Assembly: GCA_002733105.1 (NCBI GenBank) | Contig: NVUI01000001.1 | Coordinates: forward strand, 106,127 to 141,723 | Reading direction: 5' to 3' | Source: Methylophaga sp. | Lineage (GTDB): Bacteria; Pseudomonadota; Gammaproteobacteria; Nitrosococcales; Methylophagaceae | DNA: 35,597 nucleotides | Shown: piece by piece, positions 16,486-25,701 of the stretch | Layout: every line of letters starts with the position of its first letter | How positions within the stretch are numbered: position 1 is the first letter of the stretch | Translations under genes and position numbers: made by a program | Notes under the pieces: generated by a model | Databases searched by the model: none | Told to the model about the DNA's origin: nothing | What the model saw: only the letters and a program-made list of their open reading frames with translations

Positions 16486-19107
16486 TTGAAAGATGAACTA
16501 ATACTCCAATCTCAAGTGAAAGAGCTCTACTCAGAGACTCAGCTATCAACATATAGCGCTATCGTACTCTGTATCCTTATGTATTATTTATTTCAAGCAG
16601 ATGCTATATATCACCAATTTGCAGAAATAAGCCTAGCATTGGTTATTATTTCATATCTTATTAGAGCCAGAGATTCACAGGTATATTTGTACAAGGCTGC
16701 CGATTATAAAAACCAATATTGGTCCATTAGATTTAGTGCTTTAGCTTTATTTTCGGCTGTCGCATGGTCTGCTTTCTTTATAGCTCTTTTTCCACAACAA
16801 GAAACCCAACAAGTGTTAGTTGCCTTTTGTTTGGCAGGGATTGGTATGAGCTCGCTCACTGTGCTTTTCTATAACCGCAGGCTTGTTATTATTTATCTCT
16901 GTATACTTTTTATCCCGTTAATGATTAGGCTTTACCTTCAGTCAACAATATTCTCATCTGAATTACTTATATTTTGTGCTGCTTTTTTTATATTTCTTAT
17001 CAGCACTTCAAAAAAAATATATCAAGCTTTTATCAAAAATGTTAACGCTCAATCAACCATAAACACACAAAATAAAACGTTACAAGATCATCAGTTTGCT
17101 TTTGATCAACACGCCATTGTGAGTGTGACAGATATTAGAGGCAACATCACTTACGTCAATGATAAGTTTTGTTATATTTCAGGTTTTACGCCCGAAGAAT
17201 TACTGGGGGAAAATCACAATATCTTAGCTTCGGGCTACCATACCCAAGCCTTTTTTAAGCAAATGTGGCAAACCATTGCTAAAGGAGATGTTTGGCACGG
17301 CGAAATTCAGAATAAAGCCAAAAATGGTTCAAAATATTGGGTTTCCTCAACCATTGTCCCTCTGCTAAATGAGCAAGGAAAACCACAGCAATATATCGCG
17401 ATGCGTACCGATGTCACACACTTCAAAGACTTGCAAAGACAAGATCGTTCTACCCACGAAAGCACCTTGATACGAAGTAATATTGCTCAGATACTGCAAG
17501 AAACAACCACCTTTAAAATTCGACTTGAGCAAGTACTTAAAATTTTATGTGAATTTAAAGGGTTACCCCTACAAAATAAGGCAGCCGTATTTTTATTATC
17601 TGCGGATGAAGAGCAGCCCCAACTTTATGCGGCTCATGGCACTTTTCCGGAAGAATTTGTTACTAATGAACAATTTATCAATATAGGAGATGGCTCTTGC
17701 GGCCAAGCCGCCCTTAACGGTGCAGTAAAAATTTTAGATGTCTGTCCTATTGACCATGAACATATTTGTAAAGGTATGCCTGCCCATGGACACCATGCTT
17801 TTCCTCTTAGTTATGCAGGAAAAGTGTTAGGATTTTTATTTTTATATACCGATCCCTATCCTTCAGGAAAAGGACCGGGCTTAGAGCTATTAACAAATAT
17901 TGGACAAATGATTGGTGTTGCCGTCGCCAATGAACAAGGTCATGAGGCGCTAATAAAAGAAAAGGCTATCGCTGAAAAAGCGAACAAAGCTAAATCTGAA
18001 TTTTTATCTTCCATGAGCCACGAATTACGAACCCCCTTAAATGCTGTTTTGGGTTTCAGTCAATTATTAGAAAATGACGAAGAAGAACCATTAACTGAAG
18101 GACAGAAAGAAAATATTGGTTACATTATTGATAGTGGAAAGCACTTACTCAGGTTAATCAATGAAGTGTTAGAACTGTCAGCAATTGAAGCAGGTAAAAC
18201 GGTCATTTCTATTGAACCCATCAAGCTAATAGACGTTACAAATGAATGTTTGATTTTATTGAAAAACAAGGCGGATCTTAACAAGATTCAAATCAATATC
18301 TTGGCAGAAAATCAAACTATTTTTGTGCATGCTGACTACACAAAACTAAAACAGATTTTATTAAATTTAATCAGTAATGCTGTTAAATACAATATTGACG
18401 GTGGCTTGGTCAATATTGACTGGCAGTTAGAGGAAAATGACCAAATCAGAATCAGTATCACTGATAACGGCATAGGGATATCTAAAGAAAATCAGCACTT
18501 TGTGTTTGGATCTTTTAATCGACTAGGAATGGAAAACTCAGATATTGAAGGATCAGGCATCGGCTTGCTAGTCACCAAAAATCTTGTTGAATTAATGGAT
18601 GGAATCATTGGGTTTAATAGTGTTGAAGGCCATGGCTCCACATTCTGGTTCGAGCTATCACTAGCTGAAATAATTGATCAAAAAGTGGCAGCCCCCTCAC
18701 TACCTGATGATATTGAAACATTAGATGACAACAATCATGACCAGCCCCATAAACGTGTGCTTTATGTAGAAGATAACCCTATTAACCGACAGTTAATGCA
18801 ATCATTTTTTAACAAACAAAAACATCTTGAACTACAGCTTACCGATACAGCGGAGCAAGCGTGGGATATCCTGACTGAGCAAACATTTGATCTTATTCTT
18901 ATGGATATAAATTTACCCGGCATGGATGGAATAACCTTTACAGAAATATTAAAGGCTGAAGATAGGCTTAAATCCATTCCTGTCATAGCTGTTACCGCAG
19001 CGGCAATGACCAGTGATTTTAAGGCGGCCAAGGATGTATTTGATGAGTACGTCACTAAACCCGTTGATTTCACCGAACTAATTAATTTTATAAAAAAATA
19101 TATTTAA
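16486..19107 (+). CDS. Membrane PAS-GAF hybrid histidine kinase with C-terminal receiver
   Basis: This 873-residue signalling protein starts at TTG, with AAGGAA about ten bases upstream. An N-terminal membrane region of about six helices spans residues 22-175. A PAS domain follows (about 205-315: FAFDQHAIVSVTDIRGNITY, ISGFTPEELLGENHNILASG, with a PAC-like YIAMRTDVTHF). A GAF domain lies at about 330-485. The dimerisation/phosphoacceptor helix has His512 in FLSSMSHELRTPLNA. The ATPase has its N box at NLISNAVKYN (627-636), DNGIGI and GSGIGLLVTKNL. The receiver (757-873) has Asp807 in LILMDINLPGMDG and the Lys of VTKPVD. All catalytic residues are present. The PAS sequence resembles aerotaxis/redox types. 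The next gene, 50 bases on, encodes a REC-HD-GYP protein and is the obvious partner. Confidence 0.93.
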   Translation: MKDELILQSQVKELYSETQLSTYSAIVLCILMYYLFQADAIYHQFAEISLALVIISYLIRARDSQVYLYKAADYKNQYWSIRFSALALFSAVAWSAFFIALFPQQETQQVLVAFCLAGIGMSSLTVLFYNRRLVIIYLCILFIPLMIRLYLQSTIFSSELLIFCAAFFIFLISTSKKIYQAFIKNVNAQSTINTQNKTLQDHQFAFDQHAIVSVTDIRGNITYVNDKFCYISGFTPEELLGENHNILASGYHTQAFFKQMWQTIAKGDVWHGEIQNKAKNGSKYWVSSTIVPLLNEQGKPQQYIAMRTDVTHFKDLQRQDRSTHESTLIRSNIAQILQETTTFKIRLEQVLKILCEFKGLPLQNKAAVFLLSADEEQPQLYAAHGTFPEEFVTNEQFINIGDGSCGQAALNGAVKILDVCPIDHEHICKGMPAHGHHAFPLSYAGKVLGFLFLYTDPYPSGKGPGLELLTNIGQMIGVAVANEQGHEALIKEKAIAEKANKAKSEFLSSMSHELRTPLNAVLGFSQLLENDEEEPLTEGQKENIGYIIDSGKHLLRLINEVLELSAIEAGKTVISIEPIKLIDVTNECLILLKNKADLNKIQINILAENQTIFVHADYTKLKQILLNLISNAVKYNIDGGLVNIDWQLEENDQIRISITDNGIGISKENQHFVFGSFNRLGMENSDIEGSGIGLLVTKNLVELMDGIIGFNSVEGHGSTFWFELSLAEIIDQKVAAPSLPDDIETLDDNNHDQPHKRVLYVEDNPINRQLMQSFFNKQKHLELQLTDTAEQAWDILTEQTFDLILMDINLPGMDGITFTEILKAEDRLKSIPVIAVTAAAMTSDFKAAKDVFDEYVTKPVDFTELINFIKKYI

Positions 19108-19157
19108 CCGTGATCATGTAATACAATTCAGAAATCTACAGTTGATACTAGATAATA

Positions 19158-20231
19158 ATGGAAAATATAAAACAGCAGATCCTCGCCGCTAATGTACTTA
19201 TTGTTGATGATCAGGCACTTAATATAAAATTGCTTGAAAAAATTCTTAAGCAAGCTGGATATCAAAATATATTCAGCACCACCGATCCACGGCAAGTAAC
19301 TGATATGTACGTAGAGCTTGATGCTGACGTCTTGTTACTAGATATTCGAATGCCTCACCTAGATGGTTTTCAGGTCATGGAACAATTACAAACGGTGGTA
19401 GGTGACGATTATTTACCCATTCTGGTATTGACGGCAGAGTTAACCACTGAAACTAGGAGCAAAGCGCTAGGCGGCGGTGCTAAAGACTTTTTAACCAAAC
19501 CATTTGAACAGCAAGAAGTTTTACAACGCATTAACAACATTATCGAAGTACGCTTATTATACAAACAGGTTCGCCAACAAAATAAACGACTAGAAATAGA
19601 AGTAAAAAAACGCACACACGAACTAGAAGAAAGCAGGCTTGAAATTATTCAGCGTCTTGGAAAAGCAGCTGAATACAAAGACAATGAAACAGGGAATCAT
19701 GTTATTCGCGTTAGCATGTACGCAAAACTATTGGCAAAAGCTATTGGACTGTCTGAAATAGATGTTGATTTAATATTTAATGCCATACCGATGCATGATA
19801 TCGGTAAAATCGCCATCCCAGACCACATATTATTAAAACCGGGTAAGCTTGATCCTGCTGAATGGGAAATCATGAAAACGCACGTTAATCTAGGTGCTGA
19901 ATTATTATCAGGTGGCCACTCTCCTCTAGTAATAATGGCAAAAAATATTGCATTAACCCACCATGAAAAATGGGATGGCACCGGTTACCCCAATGGCTTA
20001 GTCGGTGAAAACATCCCGATGGAAGGACGAGTTTGTGCAATTTGTGATGTATTTGATGCTCTTTTATCGGAGCGACCATATAAAAAAGCATGGCTCATAG
20101 AAGACACTATGGCTTTTCTTCACCAAGAAAAAGGTAAACACTTTGAGCCATTGTTAGTTGATAAATTTGTACAAATATTACCGGAGGTTATGAATTTTCG
20201 AGCAGATCACCTTGATACAGAAGAAAGCTAA
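19158..20231 (+). CDS. Response regulator with HD-GYP c-di-GMP phosphodiesterase domain
   Basis: This 357-residue cytoplasmic protein has a receiver at residues 1-125 (VLIVDDQALNIKLLE, phosphoacceptor Asp62 in LLLDIRMPHLDGF, Lys in LTKPFEQ). A coiled linker near 130-160 (KRLEIEVKKRTHELEESRLE) leads to an HD-GYP domain (165-345). The metal and active-site signature is intact: the HD of MHDIGKIAIPD, then HHEKWDGTGYPNGL with the GYP triplet, and DVFDALLSERPYK. It should hydrolyse c-di-GMP when phosphorylated. The preceding hybrid kinase is the likely phosphodonor. It sits between the kinase and the energised-envelope operon, so it may set when that operon acts, but no direct link is visible. Confidence 0.92.
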   Translation: MENIKQQILAANVLIVDDQALNIKLLEKILKQAGYQNIFSTTDPRQVTDMYVELDADVLLLDIRMPHLDGFQVMEQLQTVVGDDYLPILVLTAELTTETRSKALGGGAKDFLTKPFEQQEVLQRINNIIEVRLLYKQVRQQNKRLEIEVKKRTHELEESRLEIIQRLGKAAEYKDNETGNHVIRVSMYAKLLAKAIGLSEIDVDLIFNAIPMHDIGKIAIPDHILLKPGKLDPAEWEIMKTHVNLGAELLSGGHSPLVIMAKNIALTHHEKWDGTGYPNGLVGENIPMEGRVCAICDVFDALLSERPYKKAWLIEDTMAFLHQEKGKHFEPLLVDKFVQILPEVMNFRADHLDTEES

Positions 20232-20402
20232 AATAGTCATTAACGTGCACTGTGCTAGGTGCTCAAAGCCTTTATTGTTAGGGAACGATCCCTCCTTAAT
20301 CTTGTCTCAATCTCCACGTTATCTACAACATGTTACTCTTTGTTAAAGAGCAACAAATATTTTATTCAAACTATAAAAATCATTAGCTTGAGAATTGATA
20401 AG

Positions 20403-21008
20403 ATGGACAAAAGCAATCCCCTCCGCTTAACAGATATACAGGGCTTCCTGATTGCTATACTGATGACTATTGCTTCACAAGCCCCTGCTGCTGAAGCTTT
20501 GGCAGCGACCATTGATTGTTCTGATGTGGCCATTCATTATGTTGACAACCCAGAATGGACTCAAACTGAAAGGCTAGAGGCTATGGATAAAGCTTTTTTC
20601 GAATCGGTAGATCGTTTTGAGTTGTGTAACTTATCCAATCAATCTAACTCAGCATCAACAAGCGGGGCTAATCAAGTATCTGGCGCAGCTAATGGCAGTG
20701 AAGTCGGCTTGGACTCTGTAGCAAGTCCAACACTATCGGGGACAGAATCAGAACCAACATTGCCACCAATAGATTTTGCCGAAAACTCAGGGCAACCTGA
20801 AGATGCCACCAACGAATCGGTTACAGTAAATGGCAGTGGTTCTACTAATGGCACCATTCCTAAAGACATTCCTGCTGCCGATAATGATGATGTAATCGCA
20901 GCTCAAATCCGACTTGCAGCTGAAATCGAAAAAGATCCGGTTAAAAAAGAAAAACTATGGAACGAGTATCGTAAATATAAAGGAATTCCTGTCAATGATA
21001 ATGAATAA
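20403..21008 (+). CDS. Secreted protein of unknown function, first gene of the envelope-machine operon
   Basis: This 201-residue protein is not one I recognise. The ATG at 20403 gives a clean signal peptide (hydrophobic GFLIAILMTIASQAPAA, likely cleaved near EALA-A). The frame is open further upstream but that extension is not protein-like. The mature protein has a short N-terminal region with two cysteines (Cys39 and Cys75) that could form a disulfide. A low-complexity Ser/Asn/Gly/Thr/Pro stretch of about 85 residues follows, then a charged C-terminal helix (VIAAQIRLAAEIEKDPVKKE, then WNEYRKYKGIP). This suggests a small anchor, a flexible linker and a docking helix. The next gene starts inside its last codons. 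It is preceded by 171 gene-free bases that probably hold the operon promoter, though no convincing box was found. Confidence 0.65.
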   Translation: MDKSNPLRLTDIQGFLIAILMTIASQAPAAEALAATIDCSDVAIHYVDNPEWTQTERLEAMDKAFFESVDRFELCNLSNQSNSASTSGANQVSGAANGSEVGLDSVASPTLSGTESEPTLPPIDFAENSGQPEDATNESVTVNGSGSTNGTIPKDIPAADNDDVIAAQIRLAAEIEKDPVKKEKLWNEYRKYKGIPVNDNE

Positions 21009-22239
21009 TAGAGACCAAACAGCAAAAAAAGTTATCACTTACATACTTATTTTTTCACATTTTCTTGTGGGTTGTGCAACAACAGGTGGCCAACAAACGA
21101 CAGCAAAAGCAGGTCCAAAATCTTCCTCATCTTATGAAGAGAAAGTAATTGAGACCATCTCTACAGCACCTAAACTTGATGTCATTATCCCTATTTTTAA
21201 CCCCGGCCTATCTGAAAATGCAGAAAATTATCAAGAAGAAGGTATTTGGCCTGAATTACGCCGTGCAGAAGCCAATCGATTTGCTTATAAACTGAAACAA
21301 GCACTCGATAATAGTCATGAGTTTGGCGCCGTACGTGTCACACCAGATGAAACTGCATCGGGCGACTTATACGTGCTTGGTACAATTGAGGAATCGGATG
21401 GTCAAGACGTTAAGTTTAAGCTCAATGTGGTAGATATAAGTGGCAAAGAATGGCTTGATAAAACATTCAAACATGAAGTGCAAGAATCTTTTTATAAGAA
21501 TAATAGAAATAGTGGCAAAGATCCCTATGACCCTGTTTTCAAGGCCGCAGTCGATAAAATTATTGCTGCCTTAAAAAAACGTAGCTCTTCAGAATTGGAT
21601 AACTTGAAATATATTGCTGACTTGCGGTTTGGTGCTAGCTTTAATGATGCCGCCTTTATGGAATACATGGATACCAACGGTAAATATATCAAGTTAGTGA
21701 GCAAACCAAGTGACAGTGACCCGCTCTTTCAACGAGTGATGGCGATTCGTGTGCGTGAACAATTATTTGTAGATAATCTACAACAGAATTACGTTTCTTT
21801 TTCGCAAAATATGGACACCAGCTATTTAAGCTGGCAAGAAGCTAGCTTTACTGAAAAGAAACTCCGTAAAGAAGCTAAAAATGAAGGTATATTAAAAACT
21901 TTGGGAGGCGTAGCACTTATTGCGTTAGCAATAGTTGCTGCGACATCTAAGAAAAAGAAAAACTCAAACGCCGCCATCAATACCGCTACCATTGCCAGTG
22001 GCGTAGGGGGGGCACTGTTGATATTCAGTGGCTTTAAATCTAGAGAAGAAGCAAAATCACATCAAGATGCTCTTAACGAATTAGGTGAATCAATAAACCT
22101 TGAATTGGAACCAAGAGTTATTTCTTTTGAAGATGAATCTGTTGAATTGACCGGCAATATACAGCAACAATTTAAGCAGTGGAGAGAATTTCTAAAACGT
22201 ATCTATGAACAGGAATCAACCCCTAATACGGAACTTTAA
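20995..22239 (+). CDS. Envelope lipoprotein of unknown function with two C-terminal hydrophobic segments
   Basis: This 414-residue protein starts at ATG 20995, 14 bases inside the previous gene, with AAGGA 10 bases before it. The lipobox is LVGC (Cys27, then ATTGG). Residues about 60-195 (PKLDVIIPIFNPGLS, FAYKLKQALDNSHEFGAVRV, GDLYVLGTIEESDGQDV, LNVVDISGKEWLDKTF) have the rhythm of small alpha/beta lipoprotein domains such as LpoB, CsgG or the TolB N-terminal domain. That likeness is structural guesswork. A helical part follows, then two hydrophobic segments (about 299-317 and 330-347) split by a KKKKN stretch, and a hydrophilic end (VISFEDESVELTGNIQQQF). Membrane segments in a lipoprotein are unusual. 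It could link outer and inner membranes or assemble as a ring. Confidence 0.65.
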   Translation: MIMNNRDQTAKKVITYILIFSHFLVGCATTGGQQTTAKAGPKSSSSYEEKVIETISTAPKLDVIIPIFNPGLSENAENYQEEGIWPELRRAEANRFAYKLKQALDNSHEFGAVRVTPDETASGDLYVLGTIEESDGQDVKFKLNVVDISGKEWLDKTFKHEVQESFYKNNRNSGKDPYDPVFKAAVDKIIAALKKRSSSELDNLKYIADLRFGASFNDAAFMEYMDTNGKYIKLVSKPSDSDPLFQRVMAIRVREQLFVDNLQQNYVSFSQNMDTSYLSWQEASFTEKKLRKEAKNEGILKTLGGVALIALAIVAATSKKKKNSNAAINTATIASGVGGALLIFSGFKSREEAKSHQDALNELGESINLELEPRVISFEDESVELTGNIQQQFKQWREFLKRIYEQESTPNTEL

Positions 22240-22245
22240 TACATC

Positions 22246-23706
22246 GTGGTACTTGAACAGAAAATCCTAGCAGCCAAAACAAAACGACGTGGTCAATTTA
22301 TTAAAGTTGCTATCGGCCTTATTACTGTTTCACTACTCTGCATAGCCGTAGTTTTATATCTTTCTTGTTGCCAAATTAATCATAGCGAAGCTGAAATTGT
22401 TTTCTCCAATAATGGCCTCGAAACAGAGCAAAATAGCGTAACAACCAATCCTGTACAACTATCAACAGCTCCTGATAATCAACTACGACAAACCTACATC
22501 AAGGCAGTCAGTGATTATGAAAACAATCTCAAACCAGCACTTAACAAAATTAATTTATCCAAGTGGAGTAAACCTCAAGCCCAGCGCCTTGATACATTAG
22601 CAAATGAGGCGCTATCAAAATTCAGTAATACCGATTATGCCGGTGCCATCAATTCTGTTGAAGAACTAAAGCAACTGGCACAGGCAACCATTATTGACAG
22701 CCAGCAAGAATTTACAGAGGCCATGTCTAGTGCGCAGCAGGCGTATAACACTGATAACTATGATGATGCCAAGCTTCAGATAGCTAATGCATTGATGCTA
22801 GATAAAACCTCTGTTGAGGCGATGGATCTTTCGATTAAAATAGATAAATTGCCAGAAATTTTGACCTTGCTTGAGAAAATAAACATAGCCAGAGTTGAAA
22901 ACAAACCTGAGAAAGAATTAAGCCTTATAAAAGAAGTTATTAAACGCGCCCCTGAGCGAGAATCCGCTGTTAAACGAAAACAAGCTTTAACAGATATTAT
23001 TAATAATAAAAACTTCAAAGCCTATATTGTTCAATCCTATCAAGCAATAAAGCAAAGTAATGCAGCCAAAGCAAAACACAAACTCATTGCCGCAAAAAAA
23101 ATCTTTGCTAATCGTCAAGAAATTGGAGATATTGCCATAGCACTACAACAACTTGAAAAACAGCAACACTTTGATACATATCAACAAAAAGCACAAATAG
23201 CTATTGCTACTGATGACTGGGTTACAGCTAAGAAACAATTGGAATTAGCCTTGCTAGAACACACTGATGATAAATCTATTCAAAAATCATTACTCACAGC
23301 AACCACCATTATTGCGTTAAAAAATGAGTTTAATCATCACATCAATAATCCTTATCGTTTATCCAGCACACTGCTTGCATCAAAAATGGAAGACAAAATA
23401 GCTGAAGCCTCTGCATTTACCAGTATCAGTCCTTCACTTGACCAAAAAACAAATGTTTTATCTCGTCTTATTGAAAGTATGAGTAAAAAAATCTCTGTAG
23501 AAGTGAGCTCTGATAATCAGACCAATATTCTGGTTCGAGGGGTTGGCATCGTTGGAATAACACTGTTAAAAATAATTCAATTAACACCTGGCCACTATAC
23601 ATTTGAGGGTAAACGTAAAGGCTATAAATCTAAATTAATAGATGTACTTATTCCTTATGATAAAACAAGTTATAGCTTAAGCATCCACTGTGATGAACCC
23701 ATTTAA
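22246..23706 (+). CDS. Bitopic protein with TPR-like helices and a C-terminal PEGA-like domain
   Basis: This 486-residue protein starts at GTG, six bases after the upstream stop. It has a 17-residue basic cytoplasmic leader (VLEQKILAAKTKRRG), one membrane helix (about 19-40) and a large periplasmic part. Residues 80-400 are almost all helical and rich in Ala, Lys and Gln, with spacing like degenerate TPRs (EAMSSAQQAYNTDNYDDAKL, AQIAIATDDWVTAKKQLELA). The last 75 residues (ISVEVSSDNQTNILVRGVGI to LTPGHYTFEGKRKGYKSKLI) look like a PEGA beta-sandwich. The leader motif QxLLAAKxKxR recurs in the next gene product, which hints at a shared origin or assembly partner. Function unknown; probably a periplasmic scaffold. 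Confidence 0.65.
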   Translation: MVLEQKILAAKTKRRGQFIKVAIGLITVSLLCIAVVLYLSCCQINHSEAEIVFSNNGLETEQNSVTTNPVQLSTAPDNQLRQTYIKAVSDYENNLKPALNKINLSKWSKPQAQRLDTLANEALSKFSNTDYAGAINSVEELKQLAQATIIDSQQEFTEAMSSAQQAYNTDNYDDAKLQIANALMLDKTSVEAMDLSIKIDKLPEILTLLEKINIARVENKPEKELSLIKEVIKRAPERESAVKRKQALTDIINNKNFKAYIVQSYQAIKQSNAAKAKHKLIAAKKIFANRQEIGDIAIALQQLEKQQHFDTYQQKAQIAIATDDWVTAKKQLELALLEHTDDKSIQKSLLTATTIIALKNEFNHHINNPYRLSSTLLASKMEDKIAEASAFTSISPSLDQKTNVLSRLIESMSKKISVEVSSDNQTNILVRGVGIVGITLLKIIQLTPGHYTFEGKRKGYKSKLIDVLIPYDKTSYSLSIHCDEPI

Positions 23707-25699
23707 TCAACAATTACTTGCTGCAAAAAAGAAACAGCGCCTGTTATATATGGGGGTGTTTGCAGCCTTTTTAATCGGTATTTTTATCGTTTTAACTATT
23801 ATTCTCGTTTCACAGGGCACTCGTATTGAGATACAGCCAGATAATGCAGCTGCATTATCATCGGTACGTCTCCATAAAGGCTTTGCTGTTATCACTGGTG
23901 AAACACTCTATTCAATCTCAAAACATCCCGCTATTGCCGTATCCGCAGAAGGCTTTCGATCAAAAATCCAAGTACTAAATAACAATGATTTTGGCAAAGT
24001 AATGTCTGTCGTATTGGAGCCTCTACCCGCTACAATAGAACTTAGTACCAACATTGATGACGACAAAACCAGTTGGCTCATTAATGGTGAAGTCCTCGCT
24101 ATTGCCAAAACATTTGAGTATGAACTGGCTGCCGGCAATTATGAGCTTATTGTGACTCACCCTCATTTTAATAACGCCTCTTTAACACTGTCTTTAGCAC
24201 GAGGTGAATTTTTTAAAAAAGCCATTCAAGTCTCTCCTATCGATGGTATGTTGACCATAAAAACAACTCCAACAGGGGCCAAGATACTCGTTGATTCTGT
24301 TGATGCTGGCTCGTCACCACTAGGCTTGCCTTTGCAAGGTGGTCACCATAATGTCACTGTCACCTTCGACAACTATGCAACCATTAATGACACTATTGAA
24401 ATACGTCAAACAAACCCTAATATTAACCGAGATTACAGACTGGAATTAAAGAAGGCCTCTGCCAGCCTATCTTTAGCACCCAAGAATGGAAAACTGCTTT
24501 TAGATGGTATTGTCGTTAACAAAACTTCTAAAATCAGCTTTAAGGCGGGGATCCAGCATCAACTAACTTATTCTAAACAAGGCTATTTCACAAAAAGCAA
24601 AACATTCAATATCGCCGCTAATGAAACGTTACAATTGGCCTTTAATCTAAAAAAAGAAATGGGCATTATTGAGATTGAATCGTCACCCACATCTGAAGTT
24701 GAATTGAATGGAAAACCTATTGGTAGCACCCCACTCCAATTATCCCTAAACGCTATTGAACAAAAAATAACACTACACAAAAAAGGGTTTCGCAGTGTCA
24801 CAAAAGTAGTGATTCCAAGTGCAGCGAATACTAAAAAAATCAGTGTATCCTTAATCAGTAAGAAAAAGGCAGCACTTAAAGAAGCGCCTAATCGATATAC
24901 ACATAAAGCAGGTGGTGAATTAAAACTATTCAGGCCTAATGATATTTTCACCATGGGAGCAAAACGGAGTGAAATCGGCCAAAGGGCAAATGAATTTATA
25001 AAAGAAATCCGACTTAGCAAGCCCTTTTATGCCGGAGTTTATGAAGTTACAAATAAAGAATATCGCCAATATAATAAAAACACTCAAGGTGATGCTAACA
25101 AGCCAGTTACCTCAGTTTCATGGATAGAGGCTGCTGAATTTTGTAACTGGCTTAGCCGGCTTGAAGGATTAGCACCTGTTTATCGTATTAACAATAAGCA
25201 GCTGCAAGGCATTAATACAAATAGTAATGGCTATCGCTTATTAACTGAAGCTGAATGGGAATGGTTAGCTAGAAAAGCAGGAAAATCAACACAAACCTTA
25301 TTTGTATGGGGCAATGAATATGTTATCCCCAAAAACACTATTAACATCGCTGATGAATCAGCCAAAGGCCAAGTGAAAACCTTTGTTTCAAAATATAATG
25401 ACGGTTACTCTAAAGTAGCGCCTGTAGGTAGTTTTACACAAGAAAAATCAACGCTCTATGACCAAGGTGGCAACGTCAGCGAATGGACTCATGATAGTTA
25501 TTCGATAGTACTGCCTGAATCAGGTAAAGTGTTTCAAGATCCTTTTGACCTGACAAAAGGTAGTTCACATGTGATCAAAGGTGCAAACTGGCGTTCTGGA
25601 TCGATCACTGAACTCAGACCCTCTTTTAGAGAAGGCCTGATTGATTCACGTGATGACCTTGGCTTTCGAATTGGACGATATGTTTATGGAGGAAATTAA
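23693..25699 (+). CDS. Bitopic multi-PEGA protein with C-terminal FGE-sulfatase/SUMF1-type domain
   Basis: This 668-residue protein overlaps the previous gene by 14 bases. I chose ATG 23693 over the adjacent GTG. After a basic leader and a membrane helix (about 18-40), the periplasmic part has about four PEGA-type repeats (near 112-182, 185-255, 257-322 and 325-390; for example MLTIKTTPTGAKILVDSVDA and IIEIESSPTSEVELNGKPIG, each ending in a GYF or GFR turn). Residues 415-667 form an FGE-sulfatase domain: FTMGAK, FYAGVYEVTNKEYRQY, PVTSVSWIEAAEFCNWLSRL, GYRLLTEAEWEWLARKAG, DQGGNVSEWT, VIKGANWRSG and DLGFRIGR. The cysteines that serve catalysis in true formylglycine-generating enzymes are absent near GANWRSG, so this is probably a binding module rather than an enzyme. 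It likely acts as a surface or peptidoglycan-facing adaptor of the complex. Confidence 0.8.
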   Translation: MNPFNQQLLAAKKKQRLLYMGVFAAFLIGIFIVLTIILVSQGTRIEIQPDNAAALSSVRLHKGFAVITGETLYSISKHPAIAVSAEGFRSKIQVLNNNDFGKVMSVVLEPLPATIELSTNIDDDKTSWLINGEVLAIAKTFEYELAAGNYELIVTHPHFNNASLTLSLARGEFFKKAIQVSPIDGMLTIKTTPTGAKILVDSVDAGSSPLGLPLQGGHHNVTVTFDNYATINDTIEIRQTNPNINRDYRLELKKASASLSLAPKNGKLLLDGIVVNKTSKISFKAGIQHQLTYSKQGYFTKSKTFNIAANETLQLAFNLKKEMGIIEIESSPTSEVELNGKPIGSTPLQLSLNAIEQKITLHKKGFRSVTKVVIPSAANTKKISVSLISKKKAALKEAPNRYTHKAGGELKLFRPNDIFTMGAKRSEIGQRANEFIKEIRLSKPFYAGVYEVTNKEYRQYNKNTQGDANKPVTSVSWIEAAEFCNWLSRLEGLAPVYRINNKQLQGINTNSNGYRLLTEAEWEWLARKAGKSTQTLFVWGNEYVIPKNTINIADESAKGQVKTFVSKYNDGYSKVAPVGSFTQEKSTLYDQGGNVSEWTHDSYSIVLPESGKVFQDPFDLTKGSSHVIKGANWRSGSITELRPSFREGLIDSRDDLGFRIGRYVYGGN

Positions 25700-25701
25700 C
25701 G

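Noticed and set aside
20259-20402. An N-terminal extension of the secreted protein before ATG 20403
   Set aside because: The frame is open but the sequence is not protein-like, has no ribosome-binding site and would bury the clear signal peptide in the interior.
24932-25699. An active formylglycine-generating enzyme
   Set aside because: The catalytic cysteines expected near the GANWRSG block are missing and no sulfatase gene is present.
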